From assembly GCA_036338435.1 (NCBI GenBank), contig JAYZCG010000037.1:1-64000 (forward strand): a stretch of DNA of 64,000 bases, written 5' to 3'. The notes under the pieces are model-generated. The model made no database searches. It had not been told where the DNA came from and saw only the letters and a list, made by a program, of their open reading frames with translations. This DNA is from JAPYTY01 sp036338435 (GTDB lineage Bacteria > Acidobacteriota > UBA6911 > RPQK01 > JADFOI01). A program made the position numbers and the translations under genes. This document shows, one piece after another, positions 7,166-15,907 of the stretch. Each line of letters opens with the position of its first letter. The stretch's first letter is position 1.

Positions 7166-8341
7166 TTAGGCTGGCTTTACCCCTTTGACGGTGTTTTCAG
7201 CTTTTTGGCGAGCTAGATGATCAACCTCTAATACTGTTTCCAGGTCATTCATTGGAATGGGTTGGTGCTGATTCAAAACTTTCTCGACGACCTCTGGAAT
7301 AGATGAAAATGGTAAAGATCCACTTAGGAAAGAGTGAACGGCTACTTCATTGGCTGCATTTAGAGCAGTGGGATACGTCTGCCCACTCTCTAATGCCTGA
7401 TAGGCCAATCGGATACAAGGGAATTTGTTCCAATCGGGCGGATGGAATTCCAGTGCCGAGAGAGAAAGTAGATCTAGTCGGGGTAAATGCGAGTCCCATC
7501 GTTCTGGATATGCAAGGGCGTAGAGGATCGGAGATCTCATGTCCGGGGTGCTCATCTGTGCAAGTACTGTCCCATCTACAAATTCTACTAGCGAATGGAT
7601 GATAGATTGAGGATGAACAACAATAGATATGTGATTGTGGTGGATGCCGAATAGGTGGTGGGCTTCGATAACTTCCAGTCCTTTGTTCATCAGGGTGGCT
7701 GAGTCAATGGTGATCTTGGGTCCCATGGTCCATGTTGGGTGATCCAGAGCCTCTTCAATCGTGACCTCGTTAAGGTGTTCTGGACTACTGTCAAAGAAAG
7801 GGCCCCCTGAAGCCGTTAGAACTAACCGGTGAACCTCTTCATTTTCTGCTCCTCGTAAGCACTGGTGCAGGGCAGAGTGTTCGCTATCAACGGGGAGCAG
7901 AGTGACCTTTTTATCCCGTACAATAGACATTATTAACTCGCCTGCCATCACCAAAGTCTCTTTATTGGCTATCGCAATATCTTTCTTCCCGAGCAAGGCG
8001 TGATAGGTCGGCACTAAGCCTGCAGCGCCTTCGATGGCGGCGACCACCATATCTACATCGGAGTGTGTGGCGACTTGGGTTACACCCTTTTCTCCAGACA
8101 AGACTTCAATCGTGGGGAGCCGTTCTCGTAGTTCCTGAGCAGCTTGTTCATTCCACAGAGCAATTGCCTGGGGACGATATTTGAGTGCTTGATCGTATAA
8201 AGTATCGACACTCTTCCGGGCGGCTAATGTAGAGACCTGGAAGCGATCAGGATAAAGATCAACGAGGTCTAAAGTACTTTTGCCAACGGAGCCAGTGGAT
8301 CCCAAGATTGATAGTTTTTTCAAATCGTCCCATTCTACCAA
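7166..8341 (-). CDS. dxr: 1-deoxy-D-xylulose 5-phosphate reductoisomerase
   Basis: Second enzyme of the MEP isoprenoid pathway, making 2-C-methyl-D-erythritol 4-phosphate with NADPH. About 390 residues, with the N-terminal dinucleotide motif LGSTGSVGKSTLDL, PVDSEHSALHQCL, the substrate loop TASGGPF, and the metal/active-site stretch SATLMNKGLEVIEAHHLF. The start is uncertain: a TTG at 8341 overlaps the cdsA stop, and another TTG at 8323 would give the family-typical MKKLSILGSTG. It supplies precursors for the undecaprenyl lipid made by the neighbouring uppS. Confidence 0.96.
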   Translation of the reverse strand: MVEWDDLKKLSILGSTGSVGKSTLDLVDLYPDRFQVSTLAARKSVDTLYDQALKYRPQAIALWNEQAAQELRERLPTIEVLSGEKGVTQVATHSDVDMVVAAIEGAAGLVPTYHALLGKKDIAIANKETLVMAGELIMSIVRDKKVTLLPVDSEHSALHQCLRGAENEEVHRLVLTASGGPFFDSSPEHLNEVTIEEALDHPTWTMGPKITIDSATLMNKGLEVIEAHHLFGIHHNHISIVVHPQSIIHSLVEFVDGTVLAQMSTPDMRSPILYALAYPERWDSHLPRLDLLSLSALEFHPPDWNKFPCIRLAYQALESGQTYPTALNAANEVAVHSFLSGSLPFSSIPEVVEKVLNQHQPIPMNDLETVLEVDHLARQKAENTVKGVKPA

Positions 8342-9114
8342 ATCAGAAGGAAGTGATAGGCTGGAAGAGCAACAAAGAGACTGTCAAGACGATCAAGTAC
8401 GCCGCCGTGACCTGGCAGTAAATTGGAGCTATCTTTGAAATTTGCTGAGCGCTTTATTGTGGACTCGAACAAATCACCCAGCATACCCGCTGCTGCTAGA
8501 ACGAGTCCGCTTAGTAGTAGATATAGCATGGACCAGGTTGGCAGAAAATAGTACCCAAATACTATAGCAACGAGAACCGAACCCAGTAGTCCAGCTAGGT
8601 ATCCTTCAAGGGATTTGTGCGGGCTAATTTTTTTGATGACTTTGTGTTGTCCCCATTTTCGACCTACTAAATAGGCAACTGTATCACCGGCCCAAATTAC
8701 CGAAAGGATTAGCAACAATTCCTCCCATCGTCCGTTTTTGTGCAGACTTCCAGCAATGGACACGGGAACACTTATGTAGACGATAGCTAGTAGGTTAGCT
8801 GACGCTGAGATGAATCCGCCCTTATCTTTACCAAATTGCAGCACACTATTGCCTATACAGATTAGAGTCGTGAGTATAAGAAAATTTATTAGCCAGACAG
8901 GGGAAAGGATCCATATCCAAGATAGTAATATGGCTAATACAAAGGTGAGTCGGTGTCCTTTAACATTGTGGATGGCTAGAAGTTTAAAGAGTTCAACAAG
9001 GCTCAGAAGGATGATGATATCGAGCAATACGAGGAAAAGATAAAAAGGGAGATAGCGTATAGCAATTATAACTAGGGGAATCAGCAACCCTGCGGTGGTG
9101 ACTCGGCGTATCAT
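8335..9114 (-). CDS. cdsA: Phosphatidate cytidylyltransferase
   Basis: A 259-residue integral membrane enzyme that makes CDP-diacylglycerol from phosphatidic acid and CTP. Multiple hydrophobic helices are followed by the diagnostic C-terminal signature GDLFESTIKRSANFKDSS, then GHGGVLDRLDSL. It overlaps uppS by four bases and dxr by a few bases, forming a tight operon. Its product feeds phospholipid synthesis, including the CDP-alcohol transferase encoded at 53.4 kb. Confidence 0.95.
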   Translation of the reverse strand: MIRRVTTAGLLIPLVIIAIRYLPFYLFLVLLDIIILLSLVELFKLLAIHNVKGHRLTFVLAILLSWIWILSPVWLINFLILTTLICIGNSVLQFGKDKGGFISASANLLAIVYISVPVSIAGSLHKNGRWEELLLILSVIWAGDTVAYLVGRKWGQHKVIKKISPHKSLEGYLAGLLGSVLVAIVFGYYFLPTWSMLYLLLSGLVLAAAGMLGDLFESTIKRSANFKDSSNLLPGHGGVLDRLDSLFVALPAYHFLLIW

Positions 9115-9902
9115 GATGTACTCTGCAGGGAGGTAAGGCGAATTCCTCCATAACGGCGTTCACGGCTTTGGAATTCCACTATTGCTTCAAGTAAATGCCT
9201 TCCACGAAAGTCTGGCCAGAGTACCTCGGTAACCGAGATTTCCGCATAGGCAATCTGCCACAGAAGAAAGTTACTAATGCGCATCTCTCCACTGGTACGG
9301 ATCAACAGGTCAGGTTCGGGGAGTCCCTTTGTGTAAAGACTACGTTCTATGTCCTCTTCGCTGATGGGGAAGGTTGTTGAGTTTTCTAGTAAGCGATTGA
9401 AAGCATCCACAAGTTCAGTACGACCGCTATAGTTTAAGGCAACGACCATTCTTGTCCCACCATTTCCACGGGTTTCTTCTTCTGCATTTTTCAACTCCTT
9501 GCGAACTGATGATGGCAGTTCGTCTACACGTCCTATTGCTTGGAACCTAAGATTGTTTTTGTGTATGTTGGGCAGTTCCATTCGAATGTATTCCTTGAGT
9601 AGGCGCATGAGTTGACTAACTTCTCTCTGAGGTCGTTTCCAGTTTTCAGCTGAAAAGGCATAGAGTGTAAGCACTGGAATCAATAGCCGAGCAGCAGTTT
9701 CGACGACCGCTCTAACTGCAGCAATGCCGGCCCGATGTCCTGCCATGCGTGGCAAATGGCGTTGCTTTGCCCACCGGCCGTTTCCGTCCATTATTACTGC
9801 AACATGCTGAGGGAGTTTGTGGGGGTCAATGCGTTCTAAAAGTTCTATTTCAGGGCTGTGAGGGTCGAATATTCCCTCAAACTCTTTTGTTAGCTCTTTC
9901 AT
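9111..9902 (-). CDS. uppS: Undecaprenyl diphosphate synthase (cis-prenyltransferase)
   Basis: Makes the C55 lipid carrier for peptidoglycan and O-antigen. Key motifs are VAVIMDGNGRWAK (catalytic Asp), GHRAG, TLYAFSAENWKRP, RMVVALNYSGR and the C-terminal PDLLIRTSGEMRISNFLLWQ. The ATG at 9902 gives 263 residues, close to the family length. An in-frame GTG at 9962 would add 20 residues with no family match and is less likely. First gene of the uppS-cdsA-dxr(-rseP) run. Confidence 0.95.
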   Translation of the reverse strand: MKELTKEFEGIFDPHSPEIELLERIDPHKLPQHVAVIMDGNGRWAKQRHLPRMAGHRAGIAAVRAVVETAARLLIPVLTLYAFSAENWKRPQREVSQLMRLLKEYIRMELPNIHKNNLRFQAIGRVDELPSSVRKELKNAEEETRGNGGTRMVVALNYSGRTELVDAFNRLLENSTTFPISEEDIERSLYTKGLPEPDLLIRTSGEMRISNFLLWQIAYAEISVTEVLWPDFRGRHLLEAIVEFQSRERRYGGIRLTSLQSTS

Positions 9903-10018
9903 TGAGTTGACGGTCACTTTACCATATCTGCATTGACTCAGAAAACTCGGTCTGTATATCACACAGAAGGGTTTGAGGAAGACACCGATTTTTTGCCGCG
10001 TTTATAGTCAATGGAGTA

Positions 10019-10753
10019 TTAGTACCAGGTTTTCATCAGATACAGCCCCTGGGGCGGCGCTGTGGGGCCGGCTGTTTTGCGATTCTTAGATTTTAAGATT
10101 TTGGGGATGTCATCCGATGGTCTTTTGCCGGAGCCAATTTGTAGAAGCGTTCCTACGATATTACGTACCATGTGGTGGAGAAAACCGTTTGCTTCGACAC
10201 GGTACGTTATATGGGATCCACATGTTTTGATCTGTGAGAGATGGATTTGGCGGATTCGACTCTTGACTCGCGTGGCTGCAGCAGCAAATCCTGTGAAATC
10301 ATGGGCCCCATATAGGTATTGTGTGGCTTTCTGCATAGAACCAACGTCGAGGGGATGCCTCACATGAAGGATGTATCCGTGGAGGAATGGGGATAACGTA
10401 GGGCCGTTGTATATCTGATATTCGTACCGTTTTTTGATGGCATTCTTCTGAGCATGAAAGTTTGACGGAACAGGACTCAAGTGAATGACTCTAATGTCCC
10501 AAGGTAGGATGCCGTTGAGGGAGAGAATAAGTTTTTTTCGAGGAATTGGTTGATCGAGGCTGAAGTGAGCAACCTGTGCCATGGCGTGTACACCAGAATC
10601 AGTTCGACCAGCACCGACTATACTAATGGGATGTCCTGTAATGGTGTTGAGAGCATCCCGCAGCTGGCCCTGGACAGTATCCTGATTTTTCTGAATCTGC
10701 CAGCCTGCATATCTAGTCCCTACATATTTCAATGTTACTTTATACTTGGCCAT
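10019..10753 (-). CDS. truA: tRNA pseudouridine(38-40) synthase
   Basis: Converts uridines 38-40 of the tRNA anticodon arm to pseudouridine. Motifs: KYVGTRYAGWQIQ near the N-terminus, the catalytic Asp in GAGRTDSGVHA, and FLHHMVRNIVGTLL. The start at 10753 (MAKYKVTLKYVG) is preferred because it has a GGAG ribosome-binding site eight bases upstream and matches family starts. A longer reading from 10834 would overlap the divergent yebC promoter region. The encoded protein is 244 residues, a normal size. Confidence 0.94.
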   Translation of the reverse strand: MAKYKVTLKYVGTRYAGWQIQKNQDTVQGQLRDALNTITGHPISIVGAGRTDSGVHAMAQVAHFSLDQPIPRKKLILSLNGILPWDIRVIHLSPVPSNFHAQKNAIKKRYEYQIYNGPTLSPFLHGYILHVRHPLDVGSMQKATQYLYGAHDFTGFAAAATRVKSRIRQIHLSQIKTCGSHITYRVEANGFLHHMVRNIVGTLLQIGSGKRPSDDIPKILKSKNRKTAGPTAPPQGLYLMKTWY

Positions 10754-10869
10754 CGCACCCGCTCCTGCTTGGACGATCCTATGTAGATGATTAGGTGTCA
10801 GCAACTTACTCTGACTGTCCATGTTACAATACACCTCTTACTATACTGGCAAGGGAACACAAAAATATC

Positions 10870-11622
10870 ATGTCAGGACATTCCAAGTGGCATTCCATAA
10901 GGCACAAGAAGGCTAGTGCCGATTCCAAGAGAGGGAAACTTTTTACTCGCCTAATCAAAGAGATAAGTGTCGCTGCTCGTCTTGGTGGAGGCGAACTGGA
11001 TGCCAATCCTAGACTACGGGCAGCTGTGCAGTCAGCCAAAGATGCAAATATGCCTCAGAACAACATCAAACGTGCCATTATGAAGGGGACAGGGGAATTG
11101 CCAGGTCAAAATTATGAGTCGGTTTCTTATGAGGGATACGGACCTGGAGGTGTGGCTATCCTTGTAGAGGCTCTTACTGACAACAAGAATCGAACAGTAG
11201 CTGAATTGCGCCATATTTTCTCCAAACAAGGGGGGAATTTGGCTGAAACTGGGAGTGTACAGTGGATCTTTGAAAGAAAAGGATACATTCTTGTGGATTC
11301 GGAAAAGGTTACCGAGGAGCAGTTGCTAGAAGTGGCTCTGGAAGCAGGTGCTGAAGATCTGAAATTTGAGGGAAGCACTTTTTATATCTACACTGCCATG
11401 GAGCATTTTGAGGCGGTCAAACAGGGTCTCGAAGTTGCAGGCATTGCAATCGAATCTGCTACCCTAACGATGGTTTCCCAGACCGATGTGCGGTTAGCAA
11501 ACAAACAGGCAGAGCAAATGTTAAAGATCATGGATGCTTTGGATGATCATGAAGATGTGGCCAACACATATGCTAATTTTGATATTGACGAAGCCCAGAT
11601 GGAGATATTAGCAGGGACTTGA
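10870..11622 (+). CDS. yebC: YebC/PmpR-family protein (translation/transcription factor)
   Basis: 250 residues beginning with the near-invariant MSGHSKWHSIRHKKAS-D-KRGK, which fixes the start at 10870 although the frame extends further upstream. The conserved central GYGPGGVAILVEALTDN-NRT-AE-R is present. Members act as DNA-binding regulators or, as shown for some bacterial homologues, help ribosomes through polyproline. It is divergent from truA and directly upstream of ruvC, a widely conserved gene pair. Confidence 0.95.
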   Translation: MSGHSKWHSIRHKKASADSKRGKLFTRLIKEISVAARLGGGELDANPRLRAAVQSAKDANMPQNNIKRAIMKGTGELPGQNYESVSYEGYGPGGVAILVEALTDNKNRTVAELRHIFSKQGGNLAETGSVQWIFERKGYILVDSEKVTEEQLLEVALEAGAEDLKFEGSTFYIYTAMEHFEAVKQGLEVAGIAIESATLTMVSQTDVRLANKQAEQMLKIMDALDDHEDVANTYANFDIDEAQMEILAGT

Positions 11623-11645
11623 TAAATGGAGCGGTCAGCGTTTAG

Positions 11646-12170
11646 TTGTATCATGATTCGGTGGTTATTCTAGGAGTTGATCCCGGTAGTCAAGTGACCG
11701 GATACGGACTCATCGACGTTGAAGGGAATCATATCGCCTGTATCGGATACGGAGGTATTGCAGGTACTGTCAAAGGTCAGTCTAATCTTTTCTCCGATCG
11801 GCTGAAACGGATTTATGCAGGGCTGTGCGAGCTATTAAAGCGGCACACTCCAGCCGTGGTGGCGGTAGAAGGCGTCTTTCATGCCGTGAATGCCAAAAGT
11901 GCCCTGAAACTGGGTCAGACCAGAGGCGTTGTCCTGTTAGCTGTGGGACAGTTTGAGATCCCTTTAGTCGAGTACATGCCTCTGGCCGTCAAGAAAGCAG
12001 TGGTTGGGTATGGGAGGGCCAGCAAGGGACAGATTCAAATGATGGTACGCACTCTACTCAATCTCCGAGAAGAACCTCAGCCCCATGATGCCGCAGATGC
12101 CCTTGCCATTGCTTTGTGTCATGCCTTCACTGCTAAAGGAACACAGTCTCTACAGTCTAATCTCAGGTAA
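11646..12170 (+). CDS. ruvC: Holliday junction endonuclease RuvC
   Basis: A 174-residue resolvase that cuts four-way DNA junctions together with RuvAB. The catalytic acids are visible: Asp in LGVDPGS, Glu in AVEGVFHA, and the C-terminal pair in PHDAADALAIALCH. The first codon is a TTG at 11646; a GTG at 11661 is an alternative that would start right at the first beta strand (VVILGVDPGS). It follows yebC by 23 bases, so cotranscription is likely. ruvA and ruvB do not follow in this window. Confidence 0.94.
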   Translation: MYHDSVVILGVDPGSQVTGYGLIDVEGNHIACIGYGGIAGTVKGQSNLFSDRLKRIYAGLCELLKRHTPAVVAVEGVFHAVNAKSALKLGQTRGVVLLAVGQFEIPLVEYMPLAVKKAVVGYGRASKGQIQMMVRTLLNLREEPQPHDAADALAIALCHAFTAKGTQSLQSNLR

Positions 12171-12263
12171 AGTGATTTGCGCATTTTCCTTTCCTCCTTT
12201 TCCTGTACTTGAGGTTCCACAGTGTTTAATGCATACTTGCCAAAGTCTTGATGAGCTTGGATT

Positions 12264-12998
12264 ATGCATAAATTTTATGGTGGGTTTCTGAAGTCATTGG
12301 GCCAAAGGTTCTTGTGCTCAGCTAACCCACTTCATGAGGTCTCCAGCGTACGGTCAACTCTGTTTGTGGTGGGGCTTGTTTTTATTCCTTCCGGTTGTGC
12401 GGTTTCTCCAGAAGTGAGTGAGAGTGTTGATGAATCTGTGATAGTTGAAGAAGAGCTAGATGTTCCGGGTGAACCGCATGCTGTTCTAGTAACGGATCGG
12501 GGTAATCTTGTAATTCAATTATTGCCAGAGCTAGCACCTAAAACTGTAGAGAACTTTGTAGAACTGGCGGAAACAGGTTTTTACGCTCGTACCGTATTTC
12601 ACCGGATAATACCTAACAAAATGGTTCAGGGAGGCGATCCTAATTCCAAGGATAACGATCCTTACAACGACGGTCAGGGGAATAGTGGAAAATTCCTTAA
12701 GGCTGAGTTTAGTTCATACCCTTTTTCTCGCGGAATGGTTGCCATGGCTCGCCAGCCAGGGGATCCCAATTCTTCTAGTAGTCAATTTTTCATTGTCCTA
12801 GAACGTTCTCCCGAGTGGGATGGTGACTACACGATATTCGGAAAGGTGGTTGAGGGGATCGATGTAGCTGATCAGATTTCAAGAATCCCCTTATCCAATG
12901 ATGTGAGGTTGCGAGGACGGCCCGCTGTGTCCATCCGTATTAGACGGATCATGATCGAATCTAGAGTAGTTGAGGAAGAGTCTAAAGAGGCAGAGTAG
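12264..12998 (+). CDS. Cyclophilin-type peptidyl-prolyl isomerase, probable lipoprotein
   Basis: 244 residues. After a positively charged N-terminus and a hydrophobic stretch comes FIPSGC, a possible but imperfect lipobox with Cys45 as the anchor. The cyclophilin domain covers about residues 70-230, with NFVELAETGFY, TVFHRIIPNKMVQGGDP, and SSSSQFFIVL. It would catalyse proline isomerisation in the periplasm. An acidic spacer (ESVDESVIVEEELD) joins the anchor and domain. It lies downstream of ruvC but is separated by 93 bases of T-rich DNA, so it may have its own promoter. Confidence 0.88.
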   Translation: MHKFYGGFLKSLGQRFLCSANPLHEVSSVRSTLFVVGLVFIPSGCAVSPEVSESVDESVIVEEELDVPGEPHAVLVTDRGNLVIQLLPELAPKTVENFVELAETGFYARTVFHRIIPNKMVQGGDPNSKDNDPYNDGQGNSGKFLKAEFSSYPFSRGMVAMARQPGDPNSSSSQFFIVLERSPEWDGDYTIFGKVVEGIDVADQISRIPLSNDVRLRGRPAVSIRIRRIMIESRVVEEESKEAE

Positions 12999-13055
12999 CG
13001 TCCGATAGGGTGTGGGGCATTTCCGTCAAGAACTTGTCGAGGGAATTGTGGGTTT

Positions 13056-13694
13056 CTAGTCTTCTTTTTCCAAGCGTTGATCGCCTCGGTACTGGCCAAT
13101 CCGAACACGTGCAGGACGGAGCACTTGATCATCCCATCGAAATCCGGCCTGTAGTACTTCCGTGACGTGGGAGTCAAGTGTTGGGTCATCTACGGGAACT
13201 GTTCCGACAGCTTCGGACTCGTGTGGATTGAACGGTTGATGGAGCACTTCCATAGGTTCAATCCCAATGAATTTCAACTTGCTCAGGAGGAGATCTAAGT
13301 TAAGCTGAACACCCTCTCTCAGATTTTCCGGAGTAGATGCTTTGTCAGCCGACTGGAGAGCTCGTTCAAAATTGTCAATAATCTCCAAAAAGTTGTGAAA
13401 AAGGTCAAGTTTCTCTTGGGTTAATTGACGTTCGAAATCCTTTTGGAGTCGTGCCCTATAGGCTTCGTTTTCCTCGTCTATCTGTGTGAGCTTTTCCTTG
13501 AGTGTGTGCTCAGCCAGTTCGGTCCTTGCCTTGAGTTCTTCGACTATAGTTGGATATTTTTTATGCGATTCGGAAGCCTCTTCGACTGTAGACTCTTCTT
13601 GAGCCCAGAAGCGACGATCCGTTACACGCATTCTGGGAGTTGTCTCAGTATCTTCTTTAGATTCTGGAAGTTTGCTCGGTTTTTGCTTTGTCAT
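13056..13694 (-). CDS. grpE: GrpE nucleotide exchange factor
   Basis: 212 residues. A charged N-terminal extension (about 60 residues) leads to a long coiled-coil helix and the GrpE core: NFLEIIDNFERAL, GIEPMEVLHQPFNPHESEAV, and VLRPARVRIG. GrpE releases ADP from DnaK. It is not beside dnaK, which lies 32 kb away on the opposite strand, and no dnaJ is seen next to either. Identification rests on the conserved C-terminal beta-domain pattern. Confidence 0.9.
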   Translation of the reverse strand: MTKQKPSKLPESKEDTETTPRMRVTDRRFWAQEESTVEEASESHKKYPTIVEELKARTELAEHTLKEKLTQIDEENEAYRARLQKDFERQLTQEKLDLFHNFLEIIDNFERALQSADKASTPENLREGVQLNLDLLLSKLKFIGIEPMEVLHQPFNPHESEAVGTVPVDDPTLDSHVTEVLQAGFRWDDQVLRPARVRIGQYRGDQRLEKED

Positions 13695-13803
13695 ATTTAC
13701 ATGCTCTCTAGACGAATATAAGATTTGAATGATCCTGGGTCAAACTTAGCACAGGGATAGGGTGGATCTATCGTGGATTCATGGACAGAGTTGATCTCTA
13801 TAG

Positions 13804-13840
13804 ATAGAGTTGGCCTGATCGAAGGCCCGCTCTATTTTTT
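13804..13840 (+). terminator. Rho-independent terminator-like hairpin
   Basis: ATAGAG-tt-GGCCT-gatcga-AGGCC-cg-CTCTAT forms a two-part stem (6 + 5 bp) followed by six T residues when read on the plus strand. It lies directly after the stop codon of the minus-strand methyltransferase gene, where the A run and stem could also serve as a weaker terminator in that direction. It marks the left edge of the higher-GC islet. Confidence 0.6.
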
Positions 13841-15196
13841 CTTCATTAAATACAGCACCCGCTCACTCTCAGCAATGGGAGCCGATGCTTCAATCGTGAA
13901 TGTTTCCCGGAACTCCCGTTCAAATCCTTGCTGGGTGTAGTCGGGGAAAATGTCCTCTCGTGTGGACAGGAGTCGCTTCACCTGGGAGTCGGTCTTGGGA
14001 ACAAACTCAATAATGAGATGTTTGCAGATTTGTCCCAGGAAGGCTGAGATGTGGGCGAAAGGAAGGTTGTTTGAGATGGCCAGATGGTGAATGAGGGCCA
14101 AGGCCAAAACCGTATCGGCTGGCCCACGCTCGATCAGCGAAGTTCTCTCTTGGTTGCCCCAGCCGATTCCCGGACTCGGGTTGGTCAAATCGAGCAACAG
14201 GGGAAGGATCTCGGTTTCTCCCCGCTTGACGCTTTCCCGGTAATGGTTCTCGACGGCCCACGAATCGATATCGAAGCAAACAGTCAGGTGATTTCGTTCG
14301 GCGGCCAAGCGAGCAAACAATCCCGTATTAGTCCCCAGATCCCAAGCCATTCCCGGCCTGATTCTATCCAGAAACTTACCCACCAGCCGCTTCTTCTCCT
14401 CCAGGGCTACCGAGGAGTAGTTGGTTGCATCGTAATAGTCGGCCCATTCGGTCGAATCGCCCTTCCATCTCAGCCGTTTCACGATGGTCTGCAGGTTGTC
14501 CACTATTCCGAGAAGAGCGGTGCGGCTGACATGGCGTTTGGTGGGGACTTGCTTGCTGGAGAAGTATTTTTGGCTCTTGGCATGAAGGTGAATATGAACC
14601 CATAGGGAAGGCCTGAGAAGAGTGGTGATGGGCAGCAGGGATCTCGCCAGGTCCAGCGGGACTCCATCGATGTGAATGCGAAGCAGTTGGCTCAGGCGGA
14701 TGTCGCGGTAGACCATCAATAGGAGCGGTGCGAGAAAGTGCTGGCAAAACTGTCGGTAGGCTACCCATGGCTCTCCTTCTAGATATTTTTCAAAAGAAAG
14801 CGTGTCGATTAGCAGCGCAGACCCCTCCTTGAACTGAATGTTGTAGGCGCTGCTGTCCTTCAGGGTCATTCCAAAATCGAGTGCTCGGGCCTGAATTTCG
14901 AGGGTCGTTAAGGCTGCCTCCTTCAACTGGCTGAAGCACCACTCATAGGGGTAGGAGATAAAAGGGATCCGCTCGGGTGCCAGGATCCTATGGAACTCGG
15001 AATGATCTTTTTCCAGAGGAATGTCGACTTCCCGGTGAGGAATCAAAAGCTTGCTCTCGACCAGCGCGTCGTATAGCCCTGAGGACATCAACAGGTCGTA
15101 GTGGTCCCCATAAACCGGGTTGACCTGGCGGTAGAGCTGATGATCGCGAGAGAAGAGAAAGCCGCTGGGGTCCCGGAAAGAGGCCGGAAGTTTCAT
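13832..15196 (-). CDS. NoeA-like SAM-dependent methyltransferase
   Basis: 454 residues from the ATG at 15196, which overlaps the stop of the upstream small gene (ATGA). The frame continues upstream but that part reads as low-complexity Arg/Pro/Gly sequence antisense to the small gene, so the shorter start is right. The N-terminal half (RDPSGFLF, YDLLMSSGLYD, LLIPHREV) resembles a conserved region found in nodulation-protein-NoeA-like methyltransferases. The C-terminal half carries SAM motif I as AWDLGTNTGLFARLAAE, then DID and an ALIHHL segment. The substrate is unknown; the neighbouring envelope-type genes suggest surface polysaccharide. GC content is higher than in surrounding genes. Confidence 0.75.
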   Translation of the reverse strand: MKLPASFRDPSGFLFSRDHQLYRQVNPVYGDHYDLLMSSGLYDALVESKLLIPHREVDIPLEKDHSEFHRILAPERIPFISYPYEWCFSQLKEAALTTLEIQARALDFGMTLKDSSAYNIQFKEGSALLIDTLSFEKYLEGEPWVAYRQFCQHFLAPLLLMVYRDIRLSQLLRIHIDGVPLDLARSLLPITTLLRPSLWVHIHLHAKSQKYFSSKQVPTKRHVSRTALLGIVDNLQTIVKRLRWKGDSTEWADYYDATNYSSVALEEKKRLVGKFLDRIRPGMAWDLGTNTGLFARLAAERNHLTVCFDIDSWAVENHYRESVKRGETEILPLLLDLTNPSPGIGWGNQERTSLIERGPADTVLALALIHHLAISNNLPFAHISAFLGQICKHLIIEFVPKTDSQVKRLLSTREDIFPDYTQQGFEREFRETFTIEASAPIAESERVLYLMKKK

Positions 15197-15423
15197 GGGT
15201 CCTTGTCTTCTGGGCTGGTGGAGAAAAGTGCGGTGAAAAAGAGCTTGATCCTTCTCCAATAGACCTTGATCGCCAGAAAAAACGCAAAGAAGGCGGCCAC
15301 CATCGCCTGAACCACCATACTGCCAGTGCCGGGGTCGAGGTAGGCGTGAACGGTGGGGGGATAGAGCACAAAGGTCACTCCCAGCAAAAGGACAAGTTTG
15401 GTCGAGGTTTTCCAAGCTTTCAT
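15193..15423 (-). CDS. Small membrane protein with YLDPGTGS motif
   Basis: 76 residues: a signal-like hydrophobic segment (residues 9-25), the motif AYLDPGTGSMVVQAM, a second hydrophobic helix (about 36-52), then a basic stretch WRRIK. Small proteins with a YLDPG(T/S)GS motif are, from memory, common beside sulfatase-like and methyltransferase genes in many bacteria; their function is not known. Overlap with the methyltransferase gene (ATGA) supports coexpression. It points away from the sulfatase-like gene across a 484-base spacer. Confidence 0.75.
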   Translation of the reverse strand: MKAWKTSTKLVLLLGVTFVLYPPTVHAYLDPGTGSMVVQAMVAAFFAFFLAIKVYWRRIKLFFTALFSTSPEDKDP

Positions 15424-15907
15424 GGATCGATGCTTCTCCTGTTGCCTGTAATGATTATCCTCTTTTCATGAGAAGTTGGCAAGCCTCAGACTCCCAGGAA
15501 AAAGTGTCATTTGTCCCGGATACTCAGAGCAGAGGAAGGTCAATCTAAACCCGAGACTTTCTCTTTTTGAATGGTCCACAAATGTGGGAGCTGGCCATTC
15601 ACCTGTCCCAAAAGGATGTGCGAGCGACGATTATCTGCACGCTTGGCATCGCGTCTGCATGATCACTATCAGTGGGTGGCAACGTTCTCTGTTAAGTTCT
15701 CCCCATTGCCCTCACATGGATTGTCCACCCACACCCTGTTCATATCCACCGACACTGACTCCACCGCCCATGAAGCGTTTCTTAACTTCTTTTCTCCCTG
15801 ACAATACTTCGGTCCAGAGAAGGAAATCCCTGTGCACTCGGCGATGCTGAGTATTCCATAGTTTGCATGCCCCTTGTCCAACTGATTTTAGTGAGTAGAA
15901 TGTAGGA
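15424..15907 (+). other. 484-base spacer between divergent islet genes
   Basis: No gene, RNA or repeat was recognised. Several frames are open for 60-120 codons on both strands, but they lack ribosome-binding sites, overlap one another and have unlikely compositions. The region must hold the two divergent promoters; no consensus pair stands out by eye. Base composition is close to that of the flanking islet. Confidence 0.5.

Noticed and set aside
14084..14605. 173-codon plus-strand open frame
   Set aside because: Antisense to the methyltransferase gene; low-complexity composition explained by the GC-rich third positions on the other strand.
15476..15850. 124-codon open frame and overlapping frames in the islet spacer
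   Set aside because: Several mutually overlapping frames on both strands, none with a ribosome-binding site, motif or plausible composition.
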